DNA of 53,923 bases from NCBI RefSeq assembly GCF_016613415.1, contig NZ_JACWCT010000073.1, positions 1 to 53,923 of the forward strand, written 5' to 3'. The position numbers and the translations under genes were made by a program. Of the stretch, positions 12,272 through 21,448 are shown in pieces. The notes under the pieces were generated by a model that was not told the origin of the DNA, ran no database searches, and worked only from the letters and a program-made list of their open reading frames with translations. The first letter of the stretch is position 1. Each line of letters begins with the position of its first letter. The DNA comes from Methylobacterium ajmalii. Lineage in GTDB: Bacteria > Pseudomonadota > Alphaproteobacteria > Rhizobiales > Beijerinckiaceae.

Positions 12272-12748
12272 ATGGACAAGGTTCCGATCACGGTACGGGG
12301 ATTCGCGGCGCTCGAGGCGGAGCTGAAGCGCCGTCAGCAGGAGGAGCGTCCGCGGATCATCCAGGCGATCGCGGAGGCCCGCGCGCTCGGCGACCTGTCG
12401 GAGAATGCCGAGTACCACGCCGCCAAGGAAGCGCAGTCCCACAACGAGGGCCGGGTGCTGGAGCTGGAGAGCCTGATCTCCCGCGCCGAGGTCATCGACG
12501 TGTCGAAGCTCTCGGGCACGAAGGTCAAGTTCGGTGCCACCGTCAAGCTGATCGACGAGGACACCGAGGAGGAGAAGACCTACCAGATCGTCGGCGAGCC
12601 CGAGGCCGACGTGCATGCCGGGCGGGTCTCGATCACCTCGCCGATCGCCCGCGCGCTGATCGGCAAGGGCGTCGGCGACACCGTCGAGGTCGTCACCCCG
12701 GGCGGCGGCAAGTCCTACGAGGTCGTCGGCATCCAGTTCGGCGCCTGA
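12272..12748 (+). CDS. greA: Transcription elongation factor GreA
   Basis: At 158 residues it has the standard GreA length. The N-terminal coiled coil (residues about 1-75) starts [20 protein letters not shown] and has the acidic tip region [15 protein letters not shown], which carries the conserved Asp/Glu pair that positions the catalytic metal in the RNA polymerase secondary channel. The C-terminal FKBP-like domain includes [22 protein letters not shown] residues. GreA stimulates cleavage of backtracked transcripts. The carB-greA order is common in Hyphomicrobiales. The start follows the carB terminator by 20 bases, so the promoter must overlap the terminator or lie within the carB tail. 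Confidence 0.97.
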   Translation: MDKVPITVRGFAALEAELKRRQQEERPRIIQAIAEARALGDLSENAEYHAAKEAQSHNEGRVLELESLISRAEVIDVSKLSGTKVKFGATVKLIDEDTEEEKTYQIVGEPEADVHAGRVSITSPIARALIGKGVGDTVEVVTPGGGKSYEVVGIQFGA

Positions 12749-12888
12749 GGCCCCGAAGGCGGACGCCCGGAAGGGGGCCGACGGGCCGAGCCGCCCCGGC
12801 CGACCGGCGAAGCGTTGCCGGAGCGGCAGCCGGGGGCTATCTCGACCGTGACGAGGCGGCCCCGCCGGGCGCCGTGGAGACGAGGCCG

Positions 12889-13395
12889 ATGCTGCGCTGG
12901 TGCAAATCCCTGCTCGCGGCCGCCCTGGTGGCGGCCGCCCTCCCCGCGGCCGCGCAGGACGCCACCCTTCCGCCGGCGACCCGCTTCTCGTCCATCCAGG
13001 TCGACGTCCGCCCCCTGCTCGCCACCGGCTTGAGCGTCTATGCCGAGGGGGTGCGCGGCGAGCTGCAGGCGGCGCTCGCGCAGGCCTTCGCCGGCCGGGT
13101 CGGCGGCCCCGGTCCGACGCTGGTGGTGCGGGTGACCGGCCTCTCGCTCAACCCCTATGCCGGAAGCGAGAACCGCGGCGGCCGGGGCGGCAACGCCACC
13201 AACACCGACTACCTCGAAGGCGAGGCCCTGGTAGTCGATCGCGCCGGCACCGTGCTGCTGCGCCACCCCCAGCTCTCGGCCACCAATGCCAGCTCCGGCG
13301 GCGCCTGGTACGATCCGGTCTCGGAGCGTCGCCGCGTCGCCTACATCGCCGGTCATTACGCGCAGTGGCTGCGGCGCGGGCTGGGGCTGGATTGA
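12889..13395 (+). CDS. Exported protein of unknown function
   Basis: The 168-residue protein begins with a clear Sec signal peptide (MLRWCKSLLAAALVAAALPAAAQ, cleavage likely after AAA-Q). The mature part has no recognised domain. It contains VDVRPLLATGLSVYAEGVRG, a Gly/Asn-rich loop near 100-110 (ENRGGRGGNAT) and ends HYAQWLRRGLGLD. It should be periplasmic. The pattern of a secreted protein with a short hydrophobic strand core resembles DUF4136-like or lipoprotein-like small proteins, but I cannot assign a family. It stands alone, 140 bases after greA in the same direction. Confidence 0.75.
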   Translation: MLRWCKSLLAAALVAAALPAAAQDATLPPATRFSSIQVDVRPLLATGLSVYAEGVRGELQAALAQAFAGRVGGPGPTLVVRVTGLSLNPYAGSENRGGRGGNATNTDYLEGEALVVDRAGTVLLRHPQLSATNASSGGAWYDPVSERRRVAYIAGHYAQWLRRGLGLD

Positions 13396-13582
13396 GGCTG
13401 CGCGGGCCCGTCCCGGATGGTGCCGGCCGCCCGGCGCGAGCCTGAAGGCGCAGGAACGGGACCGTGCGGCTTTGCCCCGTCGGGGGCGAATGGCGAGCGC
13501 CGGGCCGCCGCGAGGCTGCCACTGGCCCCCACCGCGCGTCCGCGCTAGCACGGGATCCCTCCCCTCAGCCGGAGCCTGCGCC

Positions 13583-15106
13583 TTGCCCGAGACCCGCCAG
13601 CCGCCGCCCCGCTTCAACGGCGCCCGCTACTGCCTGGAGGCCAATGCCCGGGAGCGCGGCGACAAGCCGGCGCTGATCATGGTGGGCGACGAAGGGCACA
13701 CCGACGTCATGACCTTCGCGGAGGTCGACCGCGCGGTGCGGGGCGTCGCGGCGGGCCTGCGCGGTCTCGGCCTGCCCGCGGGCGCCCGGGTGATGATCCG
13801 CATGGGCAACGACGCGGATTACGTCATCGTCTACTTCGCGGCGCTCGCCGCCGGACTGGTGGCGCAACCCTCCTCGCCCCAGCTCACGGCCGGCGAGGCG
13901 GCGTTCCTGATGCAGGATTCCGGCGCCGCGGTGATCGCGGCGGCCGACGACTGCCCCCTCGACCCGGAGGCCAGCCGCGGCCGGATCGTGCTGCGGCGCG
14001 ACGACATCGCCCGCCTGCGGGCCGGCCCGCCCCTCGAATCGTACGCCGACACCGCCGCCGACGACCCGGCGACGCTGGTCTACACCTCCGGCACCACCAG
14101 CCGGCCGAAGGGCGTGCTGCACGCCCACCGCACCCTGTGGGGCCGGCGGCCGATGCACGATTTCTGGCTCGGCCTGCGCGAGGACGACGTGGTGCTGCAT
14201 GCCGGCACCATGAACTGGACCTACACGCTGGGCGTCGGCATCCAGGATCCCTGGGCGCGGGGCGCCACCACGGTGCTCTACAACGGCCGGCGCAATCCCG
14301 CCCTGTGGCCGGCGCTGATCGCGCGCCACCGCGCCACCCTGTTCGCCGCGGTGCCGAGCCTCTACCGCCAGATCCTCAAATACGCCGATCTCTCCGCCCA
14401 CGACCTCTCCTCGCTGCGCCACGGCATCACGGCGGGCGAGGCGCTCTCGCCCCAGCTCCTCGCCGAGTGGCGGGCGGCGACCGGCACGCCGCTCTACGAG
14501 GCGCTGGGCATGAGCGAGATCTCGACCTACGTCTCGACGAGCCCGCTGACCCCGATCAAGCCCGGCTCGCCGGGCAAGCCGCAGCCGGGGCGCCGCGTCG
14601 CGATCCTGCCCGTCGAAGGCGCGCCCGAGCCGCTGCCGGCGGGCGAGGTCGGGCTTCTCGCCATCCACCGCTCCGACCCGGCCCTGATGCTCGGCTACTG
14701 GAACCGCCCCGAGGAAGAGGCGGCGGTGATGCGCGGCGAGTGGTTCACCGGCGGCGACCTCGCCTCGCTCGATTCCGACGGCTACGTGTGGTTCGAAGGC
14801 CGCAACGACGACATCATGAACGCCTTTGGCTACCGGGTGTCGCCGAACGAGGTCGAGAGCGTGCTCATCGGCCATCCCGACGTGCAGGAGGTCGCGGTGA
14901 CCGAGTTGCCCGTCCGCGACGACGTCCGGGTGATCGCCGCCTTCGTGGTGCCGAAGGCCGGGGCGGAGCCGGCGCGCGACGCACTGATCGCCTGGTGCGG
15001 CGAGCGGCTCGCCGCCTACAAGTGCCCGCGGGAGGTGGTCTTCGTCGAGACGCTGCCGCGCACCCCCAACGGCAAGGTGCAGCGCAAGCGGCTGGCAGCG
15101 GCCTGA
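13583..15106 (+). CDS. Acyl/aryl-CoA ligase (AMP-binding, benzoate-CoA ligase-like)
   Basis: The 507-residue adenylate-forming enzyme shows the ATP loop YTSGTTSRPKG (167-177), the aromatic/adenine motif ALGMSEISTY, the TGGDL and FEGRNDDIMNAFGYRVSP hinge motifs, and the catalytic lysine in PNGKVQRKR (Lys498). Such enzymes activate a carboxylic acid to acyl-AMP and then to acyl-CoA. Length and the N-terminal FNGARYCLEANARERGDKPA pattern place it near benzoate-CoA ligase/4-coumarate ligase types; the acid substrate is not known. The start is taken as TTG at 13583, with GGAG eight bases upstream, because no ATG or GTG in frame gives a normal family length. Confidence 0.88.
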   Translation: MPETRQPPPRFNGARYCLEANARERGDKPALIMVGDEGHTDVMTFAEVDRAVRGVAAGLRGLGLPAGARVMIRMGNDADYVIVYFAALAAGLVAQPSSPQLTAGEAAFLMQDSGAAVIAAADDCPLDPEASRGRIVLRRDDIARLRAGPPLESYADTAADDPATLVYTSGTTSRPKGVLHAHRTLWGRRPMHDFWLGLREDDVVLHAGTMNWTYTLGVGIQDPWARGATTVLYNGRRNPALWPALIARHRATLFAAVPSLYRQILKYADLSAHDLSSLRHGITAGEALSPQLLAEWRAATGTPLYEALGMSEISTYVSTSPLTPIKPGSPGKPQPGRRVAILPVEGAPEPLPAGEVGLLAIHRSDPALMLGYWNRPEEEAAVMRGEWFTGGDLASLDSDGYVWFEGRNDDIMNAFGYRVSPNEVESVLIGHPDVQEVAVTELPVRDDVRVIAAFVVPKAGAEPARDALIAWCGERLAAYKCPREVVFVETLPRTPNGKVQRKRLAAA

Positions 15107-15141
15107 CCGGTGCCGCGGCCGCCCTGCGCCGCGGCGCCCCC

Positions 15142-17247
15142 TCACCCCGCGACGGCCTTTCTCGGCGCCGCGCTGCGGGCCAGCACTACGAGCGCCCGCC
15201 CGGGCAGGTGGAGCGTGCCCCCGGCCTTCAGCGCCTCCCGGGCGACGGGCCGTCCGTCCATCGCCGTGGTGTCGAAGAGCGGCGTCCACGGCCCGCCGAC
15301 GACCCGGGCGAGCTGGAAGTCGATCGCCGCCTCCCCCGCATTGGCCAGAACGAGGAGGCGGCGCCCGTCGGGCGCGTCGTTGCCGATCTGCATCCCGAAG
15401 GTCCGGCGCTCGGCGTCGCCCCAGGCGGCCTCGTCCATCTCGGCGCCGCAGGGCGAGAGCCAGTGCACGTCCTTCAGCCCCCCCGGCGCCACGGTCTCGC
15501 CGGTGAGGAACTTGCGCCGCCGCAGGGCCCGGTGGTCGCGGCGCAAGCCCAGCAGGTTGCGCACGAAGGCGGTCAGCGCCGGGTCGCCGCCGTCGTTCTC
15601 CCAGTCGACCCAGGACGTGGCGTTGTCCTGGCAATAGGCGTTGTTGTTGCCGCCCTGGCTGCGCGAGCGCTCGTCGCCCATCAGCAGCATCGGCACACCC
15701 TGCGCGATCAGGATCGTGGCGAGCAGGTTGCGCTTCTGGCGCGCGCGCAGGGCCAGGATGTCGGGATCGTCGGTCGGCCCCTCGACCCCGTAGTTGCGCG
15801 AGACGTTGTGGCCGTGGCCGTCGCGGTTGCCCTCGCCGTTGGCCTCGTTGTGCTTCTCCTCGTAGGCGACGACGTCCGCCAGCGTGTAGCCGTCGTGCGA
15901 GGTGATGAAGTTGATGCTGGCCGACGGCCCGCGCCCGGAGGCGGAAAAGATCTCCTTGGAGCCCGTCAGCCCCTGCGTCAGCTTCGGCAGCTGGCCGGCA
16001 TCGCCCCGCCAGAAGCCCCGGGCGGCGTCGCGGAACTGGTCGTTCCAGTCGCTCCAGCCGACCGGGAAGCCGCCGAGCTGGTAGCCGCCCATGCCGACGT
16101 CCCACGGCTCGGCGATGAGCTTGACCCGCGACAGGAGCGGGTCCTGGGCCATCGCCTGCAGCACCGCGGCCCGGGGGGTGAAGTCGTGCGGCGAGCGGGC
16201 GAGGCTCGAGGCGAGGTCGAAGCGGAACCCGTCGATCCGGTAGGCCTCGACCCAGTGGCGCAGGGAATCGAGCACCATCTGCATCACCCGCGGCACCGCG
16301 ACGTCGAGGGTGTTGCCGCAGCCGGTGCAGTCGATGTCGCGGCGCGGGTCGTCGGGGTTCAGCTTGTAGTAGCTCGCATTGTCGATGCCGCGGAACGACA
16401 GGCTCGGCCCGGTATGGTCGCCCTCGCAGGTGTGGTTGTAGACCACGTCCATCAGCACCTCGATGCCGGCGGCATGGAGCTGGCGGATCGCGGCCTTCAG
16501 GCCGGCGGCCCCGGTGGCGCCGTAGAAGCGCGGCTCGGGCGCGAAGTAGTTGAGCGGCGAGTAGCCCCAGAAGTTGGTCAGGTCCTTCTCGACCAGGAAG
16601 CGGTCGTCGACGAAGGCCTGGATCGGCAGGAGCTCGACCGCGGTGACGCCGAGCCGCACGAGATGGTCGACGATCGCGGGGTGGCCGAGCGCCGCGTAGG
16701 AGCCGCGCCAGGGCAGCGGCACGCCCGGATGGGTCTGGGTCAGGGCCCGGACATGCGCCTCGTAGATCACGCTGTCGACCAGCGGATGGCGCAGCGGCGG
16801 GTCGTCGTGGACCGGCGCCTCGGGCGCGGTGACGATCCCCTTCGGCATCATCGGGGCGCTGTCGCGCCGGTCGAGCACGTCCTCGCGGTGGCTGCCGCGG
16901 CGAAACGGGTAGAGCGCGTCGTGCCAGCGCACCCGCCCGTGGATCTCGCGGGCGTAGGGGTCGAGGAGGAGCTTGTGCGGGTTGAAGCGATGGCCGCGTG
17001 CCGGCTCCCAGGGACCGTGGACCCGGTAGCCGTAGAGCTGGCCCGGCAGCACGCCCGAGAGATGGCCGTGCCAGACGTCGTCGGTGCGGCGCGGCAGGCG
17101 GACCACGTCGGTCTGCACCCGGCCCGTCGGGTCGAACAGGCACAGATCCACCGCCGTGGCGAGGGCGGAGAACAGCGCGAAATTGACCCCGCGCCCGTCG
17201 AAATGGGCGCCGAGCGGCGCCGGTGCGCCGTCATCGAGTGCGATCAT
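15142..17247 (-). CDS. glgX: Glycogen debranching enzyme (isoamylase type)
   Basis: The 701-residue protein has an N-terminal carbohydrate-binding/isoamylase domain (APAPLGAHFDGRGVNFALFS) and a GH13 barrel. Catalytic landmarks are YRIDGFRFDLASSLAR (nucleophile Asp), LIAEPWDVG (acid/base Glu) and NFITSHDGYTLADVV (transition-state Asp). GlgX cleaves alpha-1,6 branches of phosphorylase-limited glycogen. Start at 17247 is preferred over the longer frame to 17421 because GAGGAAAAG lies just upstream and homologues begin near this point. No other glycogen genes are adjacent. It is transcribed convergently with the CoA ligase, 35 bases apart, and lies downstream of dusA on the same strand. Confidence 0.95.
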   Translation of the reverse strand: MIALDDGAPAPLGAHFDGRGVNFALFSALATAVDLCLFDPTGRVQTDVVRLPRRTDDVWHGHLSGVLPGQLYGYRVHGPWEPARGHRFNPHKLLLDPYAREIHGRVRWHDALYPFRRGSHREDVLDRRDSAPMMPKGIVTAPEAPVHDDPPLRHPLVDSVIYEAHVRALTQTHPGVPLPWRGSYAALGHPAIVDHLVRLGVTAVELLPIQAFVDDRFLVEKDLTNFWGYSPLNYFAPEPRFYGATGAAGLKAAIRQLHAAGIEVLMDVVYNHTCEGDHTGPSLSFRGIDNASYYKLNPDDPRRDIDCTGCGNTLDVAVPRVMQMVLDSLRHWVEAYRIDGFRFDLASSLARSPHDFTPRAAVLQAMAQDPLLSRVKLIAEPWDVGMGGYQLGGFPVGWSDWNDQFRDAARGFWRGDAGQLPKLTQGLTGSKEIFSASGRGPSASINFITSHDGYTLADVVAYEEKHNEANGEGNRDGHGHNVSRNYGVEGPTDDPDILALRARQKRNLLATILIAQGVPMLLMGDERSRSQGGNNNAYCQDNATSWVDWENDGGDPALTAFVRNLLGLRRDHRALRRRKFLTGETVAPGGLKDVHWLSPCGAEMDEAAWGDAERRTFGMQIGNDAPDGRRLLVLANAGEAAIDFQLARVVGGPWTPLFDTTAMDGRPVAREALKAGGTLHLPGRALVVLARSAAPRKAVAG

Positions 17248-17350
17248 CCGGTCCGTCTTTTCCTCGGGCGCGAGCCTGTCTCGCCCCGACCATGCCCGTG
17301 GAGCGGCCGGCTGCCAAGCTGACGCCGGGCCCCGCTCTGCCTCGGCGCCC

Positions 17351-18382
17351 TCAGGCCGCCGCGCTCGCCGGCTCGCGGGAGACCAGGGCCACCGCCTCGC
17401 GCAGGGTGTGAAGGCCGGCATCCGGCCGGGTGCCGGCGACCGAGAGGTGGCGGCGATAGGGCCGCGCGCCGGGCCGGCCGTTGAACAGGCCGAGCATGTG
17501 GCGGGTCATGGCGTGCAGGCGCAGGCCCTCCTGGAGCTGCGCCGCGATGTAGGGCTCGTAGGCCTCGATCGCCGCGAACGGGTCGGCCACCGGTGCCGGC
17601 TCGCCGAACAGCACGGGATCGACGCCGAGGAGCAGGGCCGGCTCGGCATAGGCCGCGCGACCGAGCATCACCCCGTCGAGGGCGATCCCGTCCCGCGGCG
17701 CGAGTTCGGCCGTCGCGGTCGCCAGGTCCTGCAGGCCGCCGTTGAGGGCGACCGGGAGGTCGGGATTGGCGGCCTTGAGCCGGTGGACGCGGCCGTAATC
17801 GAGGGGCGGGATGTCCCGGTTCTCCTTGGGCGACAGGCCCTTGAGCCAGGCTTTGCGGGCATGCACGACCAGCGCGTCGACGCCGGCCGCCCGCACCGAC
17901 GCGGTCAGCGCGTCGAGCGCGGCTTCCGGATCCTGGTCGTCGACCCCGATGCGGCACTTCACCGTGACCGGCACCGAGACCGCCGCCTTCATGGCCGCCA
18001 CGCACTCGCCGACGAGGGCCGGCTCGCGCATCAGGCAGGCGCCGAAGCGCCCGTCCTGCACCCGATCGGAGGGGCAGCCGACATTGAGGTTCACCTCGCG
18101 GTAGCCGAAATCTTGCGCGATGCGGGCCGCCGCCGCGAGGTCAGCGGGATCGGACCCGCCGAGCTGGATCGCCACCGGATGCTCGGCGGCGTCGAACCCG
18201 ATCAGCCGGTCCCGCGGCCCGTGCAGCACCGCTCCGGTCGTCACCATCTCGGTGTAGAGGAGCGCGCGGGCCGAGAGGGTGCGGTGGAACGCCCGGCAGT
18301 GGCGGTCGGTCCAGTCCATCATGGGTGCTATAGAAAATCGCCAAGCGCTGAAATTGCTCGTTTTTTCAACCATGGCAGGCAC
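17351..18382 (-). CDS. dusA: tRNA-dihydrouridine synthase A
   Basis: At 343 residues this FMN-binding barrel enzyme has the DusA N-terminal signature SIAPMMDWTDRHCR (17-30), the catalytic cysteine in LNVGCPSDRVQDG (Cys103) and VKCRIGVDD. It reduces uridines in the tRNA D-loop (positions 20/20a in E. coli DusA). The first dozen codons (MPAMVEKTSNF) come from phage-side DNA if the recombination point is inside the conserved APMMDWTD codons. The prophage then supplies the start codon and promoter. The short AT-rich stretch just upstream (TTTTTTCAACC, 18361-18371 on the plus strand) belongs to that new front end. The gene remains intact after integration. Confidence 0.95.
   Translation of the reverse strand: MPAMVEKTSNFSAWRFSIAPMMDWTDRHCRAFHRTLSARALLYTEMVTTGAVLHGPRDRLIGFDAAEHPVAIQLGGSDPADLAAAARIAQDFGYREVNLNVGCPSDRVQDGRFGACLMREPALVGECVAAMKAAVSVPVTVKCRIGVDDQDPEAALDALTASVRAAGVDALVVHARKAWLKGLSPKENRDIPPLDYGRVHRLKAANPDLPVALNGGLQDLATATAELAPRDGIALDGVMLGRAAYAEPALLLGVDPVLFGEPAPVADPFAAIEAYEPYIAAQLQEGLRLHAMTRHMLGLFNGRPGARPYRRHLSVAGTRPDAGLHTLREAVALVSREPASAAA
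18287..18330. other. Predicted prophage attachment site in the 5' end of dusA
   Basis: The conserved dusA codons for APMMDWTDRHCR lie here, directly beside a divergent tyrosine integrase gene. Integration in the dusA 5' end next to a dusA-type integrase is a known arrangement. The exact crossover cannot be set, because the other junction is outside the window. The sequence expected to recur there includes GGCAGTGGCGGTCGGTCCAG or its continuation TCCATCATGGGTGC. Confidence 0.65.
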
Positions 18383-18396
18383 CTGCTGAACTCCTC

Positions 18397-18488
18397 ATGC
18401 TGTACGATTTGAGGCCGTTTCCGGCGTTTTGAGCCGTTTTGTTGTCGAAAGTACAGCAATGCTGTACGTTCGGGACCCATGCTGTACC
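18397..18488. promoter_or_regulatory. TGCTGTAC repeats between dusA and the integrase
   Basis: TGCTGTAC occurs three times in direct orientation (18398-18405, 18460-18467, 18480-18487) and once inverted (GTACAGCA, 18451-18458). The middle copies form the 17-bp palindrome GTACAGCA-A-TGCTGTAC. In addition, GCCGTTT recurs at 18414-18437. The position, between the attachment site and the integrase gene, fits integrase arm-type sites or an operator controlling int and the new dusA promoter. Confidence 0.55.
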
Positions 18489-18503
18489 GCGCATGGGGGC
18501 ATC

Positions 18504-19589
18504 GTGGGAACCATCGTCGAACGCAAGCGCAAGGACGGGTCTGTCGGGTACCACGCTCAGGTGGTGATCAGGCAGGATGGCGCCACCCATCGCGAGACGA
18601 AGACGTTCGATCGCAAAGCGGCGGCCAACTCGTGGATCGCGAAGCGAGAACGCGAACTTTCCGCGCCCGGAGCGGTGTCGGGCAAGAAGGCCGAGGACCC
18701 GACGCTGGGCGCGGCGATCGACCGGTACGTGGCCGAGAGCCGCCGGGCGCTGGGCCGCACCAAAGCCCAGGTGCTGAAGACGATCAAGACGTTCGACATC
18801 GCGGACAAGCCCTGCTCGACCATCACCAGCGCCGACGTCGTCGCCTTCGCCACCGAACTCTCCGCCGGACGGCAGCCGCAGACCGTCGCGAACTACCTCG
18901 CCCACCTCGGGAGCGTGTTCTCGATCGCACAGGCGGCTTGGGGCTATCAGCTCGACCCCGCGAGCATGCAGGACGCCCGGAAGGTCACGTCCAAGCTGGG
19001 TCTTGTTGCCAAGTCGAGGATGCGCAGCCGCCGGCCAACGCTCGGCGAACTCGACACGCTGATGGAGCACTTTGGCGGAGTCCGACACCGGCGGCCTGGC
19101 AGTGTGCCTATGCAGGCGATCGTAGCCTTTGCCCTCTTCTCGACTCGACGCCAGGAGGAGATCACCCGCATCGCGTGGGTCGACCTCGACGAGGAGGGAT
19201 CGCGCGTACTCGTCCGGGACATGAAGAACCCCGGGCAGAAGATCGGGAACGACGTCTGGTGCGAATTACCGCCGGAGGCGCTTCGGATCATCCAGGCGCA
19301 GCCGCGCGCCGCCGAAGCGATTTTCCCCTACACCACGGACGCGATCTCGGCCGCTTTCACCCGGGCCTGCGCCTTTCTGGGGATCGACGACCTCACATTC
19401 CACGATCTACGCCACGAGGGTGTCTCACGGTTGTTCGAGTTAGGACGGACGGTACCACTGGCGGCATCGGTTTCAGGCCATAAAAGCTGGTCATCACTTC
19501 AGCGATACACACACATCCGGCAGGGCGGGGATAAATATGATGGCTGGCGCTGGCTAGCTTCGGTCGCGCCGAGGGATTCAGATGTGTAG
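18504..19589 (+). CDS. int: Tyrosine-type site-specific integrase (dusA-associated)
   Basis: The protein has 361 residues from the GTG at 18504, which follows a GGGGG stretch at good spacing and gives the usual N terminus MGTIVERKRKDGSVGYHAQV. The in-frame start at 18429 would run through the TGCTGTAC repeats and is less likely. Domains are an arm-binding N terminus (to about 60), a core-binding SAM-like domain (about 70-160) and the catalytic domain with Arg215 or Arg216 (STRRQEE), His300 and Arg303 (FHDLRH), His326 (SGHKSW) and the nucleophile Tyr335 (QRYTHI). It would integrate and excise the prophage at dusA. No excisionase was recognised nearby; one of the small regulators could serve. 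Confidence 0.93.
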   Translation: MGTIVERKRKDGSVGYHAQVVIRQDGATHRETKTFDRKAAANSWIAKRERELSAPGAVSGKKAEDPTLGAAIDRYVAESRRALGRTKAQVLKTIKTFDIADKPCSTITSADVVAFATELSAGRQPQTVANYLAHLGSVFSIAQAAWGYQLDPASMQDARKVTSKLGLVAKSRMRSRRPTLGELDTLMEHFGGVRHRRPGSVPMQAIVAFALFSTRRQEEITRIAWVDLDEEGSRVLVRDMKNPGQKIGNDVWCELPPEALRIIQAQPRAAEAIFPYTTDAISAAFTRACAFLGIDDLTFHDLRHEGVSRLFELGRTVPLAASVSGHKSWSSLQRYTHIRQGGDKYDGWRWLASVAPRDSDV

Positions 19590-19645
19590 ACATGTCCGTC
19601 TCGCCCAAGGTATGCTGCCGCCACGATCATACTAGCGTGAAATCC

Positions 19646-21445
19646 ATGCGCATATTTCCAATGTTGGTCGCTGTCTGCGCGAGCATGCTGATCTCGACAG
19701 GGACATGCCTATCTGCGTCACAAGATAATATTCCAGATCTAATCCAATCCATCATCGCAAGCGTCTCGTCCGAAGATGGTACGATATCAAATACTATGAT
19801 TGATAGACCGACGCAGAAAGCGCTAAGGAAAATCAAAGCTAAAATTGATAGTCGGACGAAGACTTCAATTACTGCAGCTCGAGATGTAAAAGAAGTTTAT
19901 GTACGCCTATCTCCAGGTAGAAATTGGAACATCGTCAGTGCCATAGCAAAGCACGATAATGGTCAATCCGATTGGAAATTTTATCAGAATAAAGAAAATG
20001 GTATAATTCTGCGCGCTGAATTATTAGAATTTACTCTGAAAAAGCTGCCAGAGCAGATTCGTGTAAAGGTTCGTCAAGTCAGCCGTAAAACTAAATCCGA
20101 TTACAAAGAGGCAATGGATAGCCCTGATGTCATCGACTATGACAAAACCATTCGGCATAAAAACGGCTATACAAGCAGAAACTATCAGTATGCCCCGCCA
20201 TCAGACTCTATCAAGCACATAGGTGCGCCATCCAAACGCGGGAAAGAAAGCGCTAGTATCGGAACGAAAATCGATGATAGCGCATCAACAAAGGAAGAAA
20301 AGCGGCAAAAAGAGTATGCCGATTTTTTAGCCGGTGCTCAGAAGCCCAAAATAGATATAAAAGTCGGTTCCGCACCGCTTCCTCCTCAAGCCTTAGCGTA
20401 TGCTCCTGATGAGACAATAGATAAATCTACAGGGCAATCTCAGCGCATTATAGAAATACCCTTTGTCACGACGCGCGAACGCGCTCCTACCAAATCAGAT
20501 GCCTATTTTAGCGGCAGTAGAGGTAAAGATAATATATATGGCTTAGCACGAGTACGCATTCCAGAAGATCATAAAATCGGCAAGGTTGAACTTCCGTCAT
20601 ACTTTTCCATATTTGGCATAAATCTCCGTAACGAAGAATTAGATGAACGTAAGCACTTCTCATTGAAATCAGTCTACGACGTTCCAATAAGCGAATTCGA
20701 TAAATATGTTAACAATAAATTATTCGAAAAACCGGGCGGAAACGCACTTGTATTTGTGCATGGATTCAATACAGATTTTCGGTCTGCTATATATAGGACT
20801 GCACAAATTGCATGGGACGTTCACCCCGATGGACTCGTGTTTCTGTTTTCTTGGCCGTCAAATGGGCAAACGACTGACTATCTCTATGATAAGGACAGCG
20901 CTTATGGTGCGCGCGATGCTTTTATCCAATTTCTGAGACACCTGCGTAACGATCTTAAAATCGATAATATCAATGTAATTGCACATTCTTTGGGAAATGT
21001 TGTTGTTCTTGATGCATTAGCAAATTATTCACTATCGCACGAGTCGCTGCACATCGATAATCTCATTATGGCCGCGCCAGATATCGATAAAGACCAATTC
21101 ATATCGCTCGTTCCGAAGGCAAAAAGCATTGTCTCGAAGATGACTCTATACGCCTCCTCTTCCGATAGGGCACTTACCTTGTCTAAAATGCTCACTAGAG
21201 GGATCGCAAGAGCAGGAGATATAATAGACGACAAACCAATTATACTTCCAGGCCTAGAGTCAATCGATGTGACCGCTATAGGGGAAGAATTTTTAGGACT
21301 GAATCATAATACTTTTGCTTCAACGAGATCAGTCATGAATGATATTGGACTTCTGCTGAGGGGCCTATCAAGCCCCAGACTTAGTGAAGTGCGCGGCATG
21401 CCTCTTAACGTACCACCACCTCAGTTTTTTCGATTCATGAGATAG
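19646..21445 (+). CDS. AT-rich secreted alpha/beta hydrolase (DUF900-like)
   Basis: The 599-residue protein starts with a signal peptide (MRIFPMLVAVCASMLISTGT). Residues about 25-260 are a low-similarity, Lys/Ser-rich region. From about 265 there is an alpha/beta hydrolase with the RIIEIPFVTTRER entry strand, oxyanion-region motif VFVHGFN (His372), nucleophile motif AHSLGN (Ser448) and LIMAAPDIDKDQF, matching the DUF900 family. A lipase/esterase-type activity in the periplasm or outside the cell is inferred. Base composition is far more AT-rich than the flanks and codon use differs (ATA, TTA, AGA are common), a sign of recent transfer. An upstream in-frame ATG at 19592 would add 18 residues ahead of the signal peptide and is less likely. 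Confidence 0.8.
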   Translation: MRIFPMLVAVCASMLISTGTCLSASQDNIPDLIQSIIASVSSEDGTISNTMIDRPTQKALRKIKAKIDSRTKTSITAARDVKEVYVRLSPGRNWNIVSAIAKHDNGQSDWKFYQNKENGIILRAELLEFTLKKLPEQIRVKVRQVSRKTKSDYKEAMDSPDVIDYDKTIRHKNGYTSRNYQYAPPSDSIKHIGAPSKRGKESASIGTKIDDSASTKEEKRQKEYADFLAGAQKPKIDIKVGSAPLPPQALAYAPDETIDKSTGQSQRIIEIPFVTTRERAPTKSDAYFSGSRGKDNIYGLARVRIPEDHKIGKVELPSYFSIFGINLRNEELDERKHFSLKSVYDVPISEFDKYVNNKLFEKPGGNALVFVHGFNTDFRSAIYRTAQIAWDVHPDGLVFLFSWPSNGQTTDYLYDKDSAYGARDAFIQFLRHLRNDLKIDNINVIAHSLGNVVVLDALANYSLSHESLHIDNLIMAAPDIDKDQFISLVPKAKSIVSKMTLYASSSDRALTLSKMLTRGIARAGDIIDDKPIILPGLESIDVTAIGEEFLGLNHNTFASTRSVMNDIGLLLRGLSSPRLSEVRGMPLNVPPPQFFRFMR

Positions 21446-21448
21446 TAA

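Noticed and set aside
13565..17143. A 1192-codon minus-strand frame spanning the CoA ligase and glgX.
   Set aside because: Two real genes in other frames explain it; it has the Arg/Pro/Gly composition of a shadow frame.
18429..18503. Longer integrase start at 18429.
   Set aside because: The added 25 residues would be encoded by the TGCTGTAC repeats, and homologues begin near MGTIVERKRKDG.
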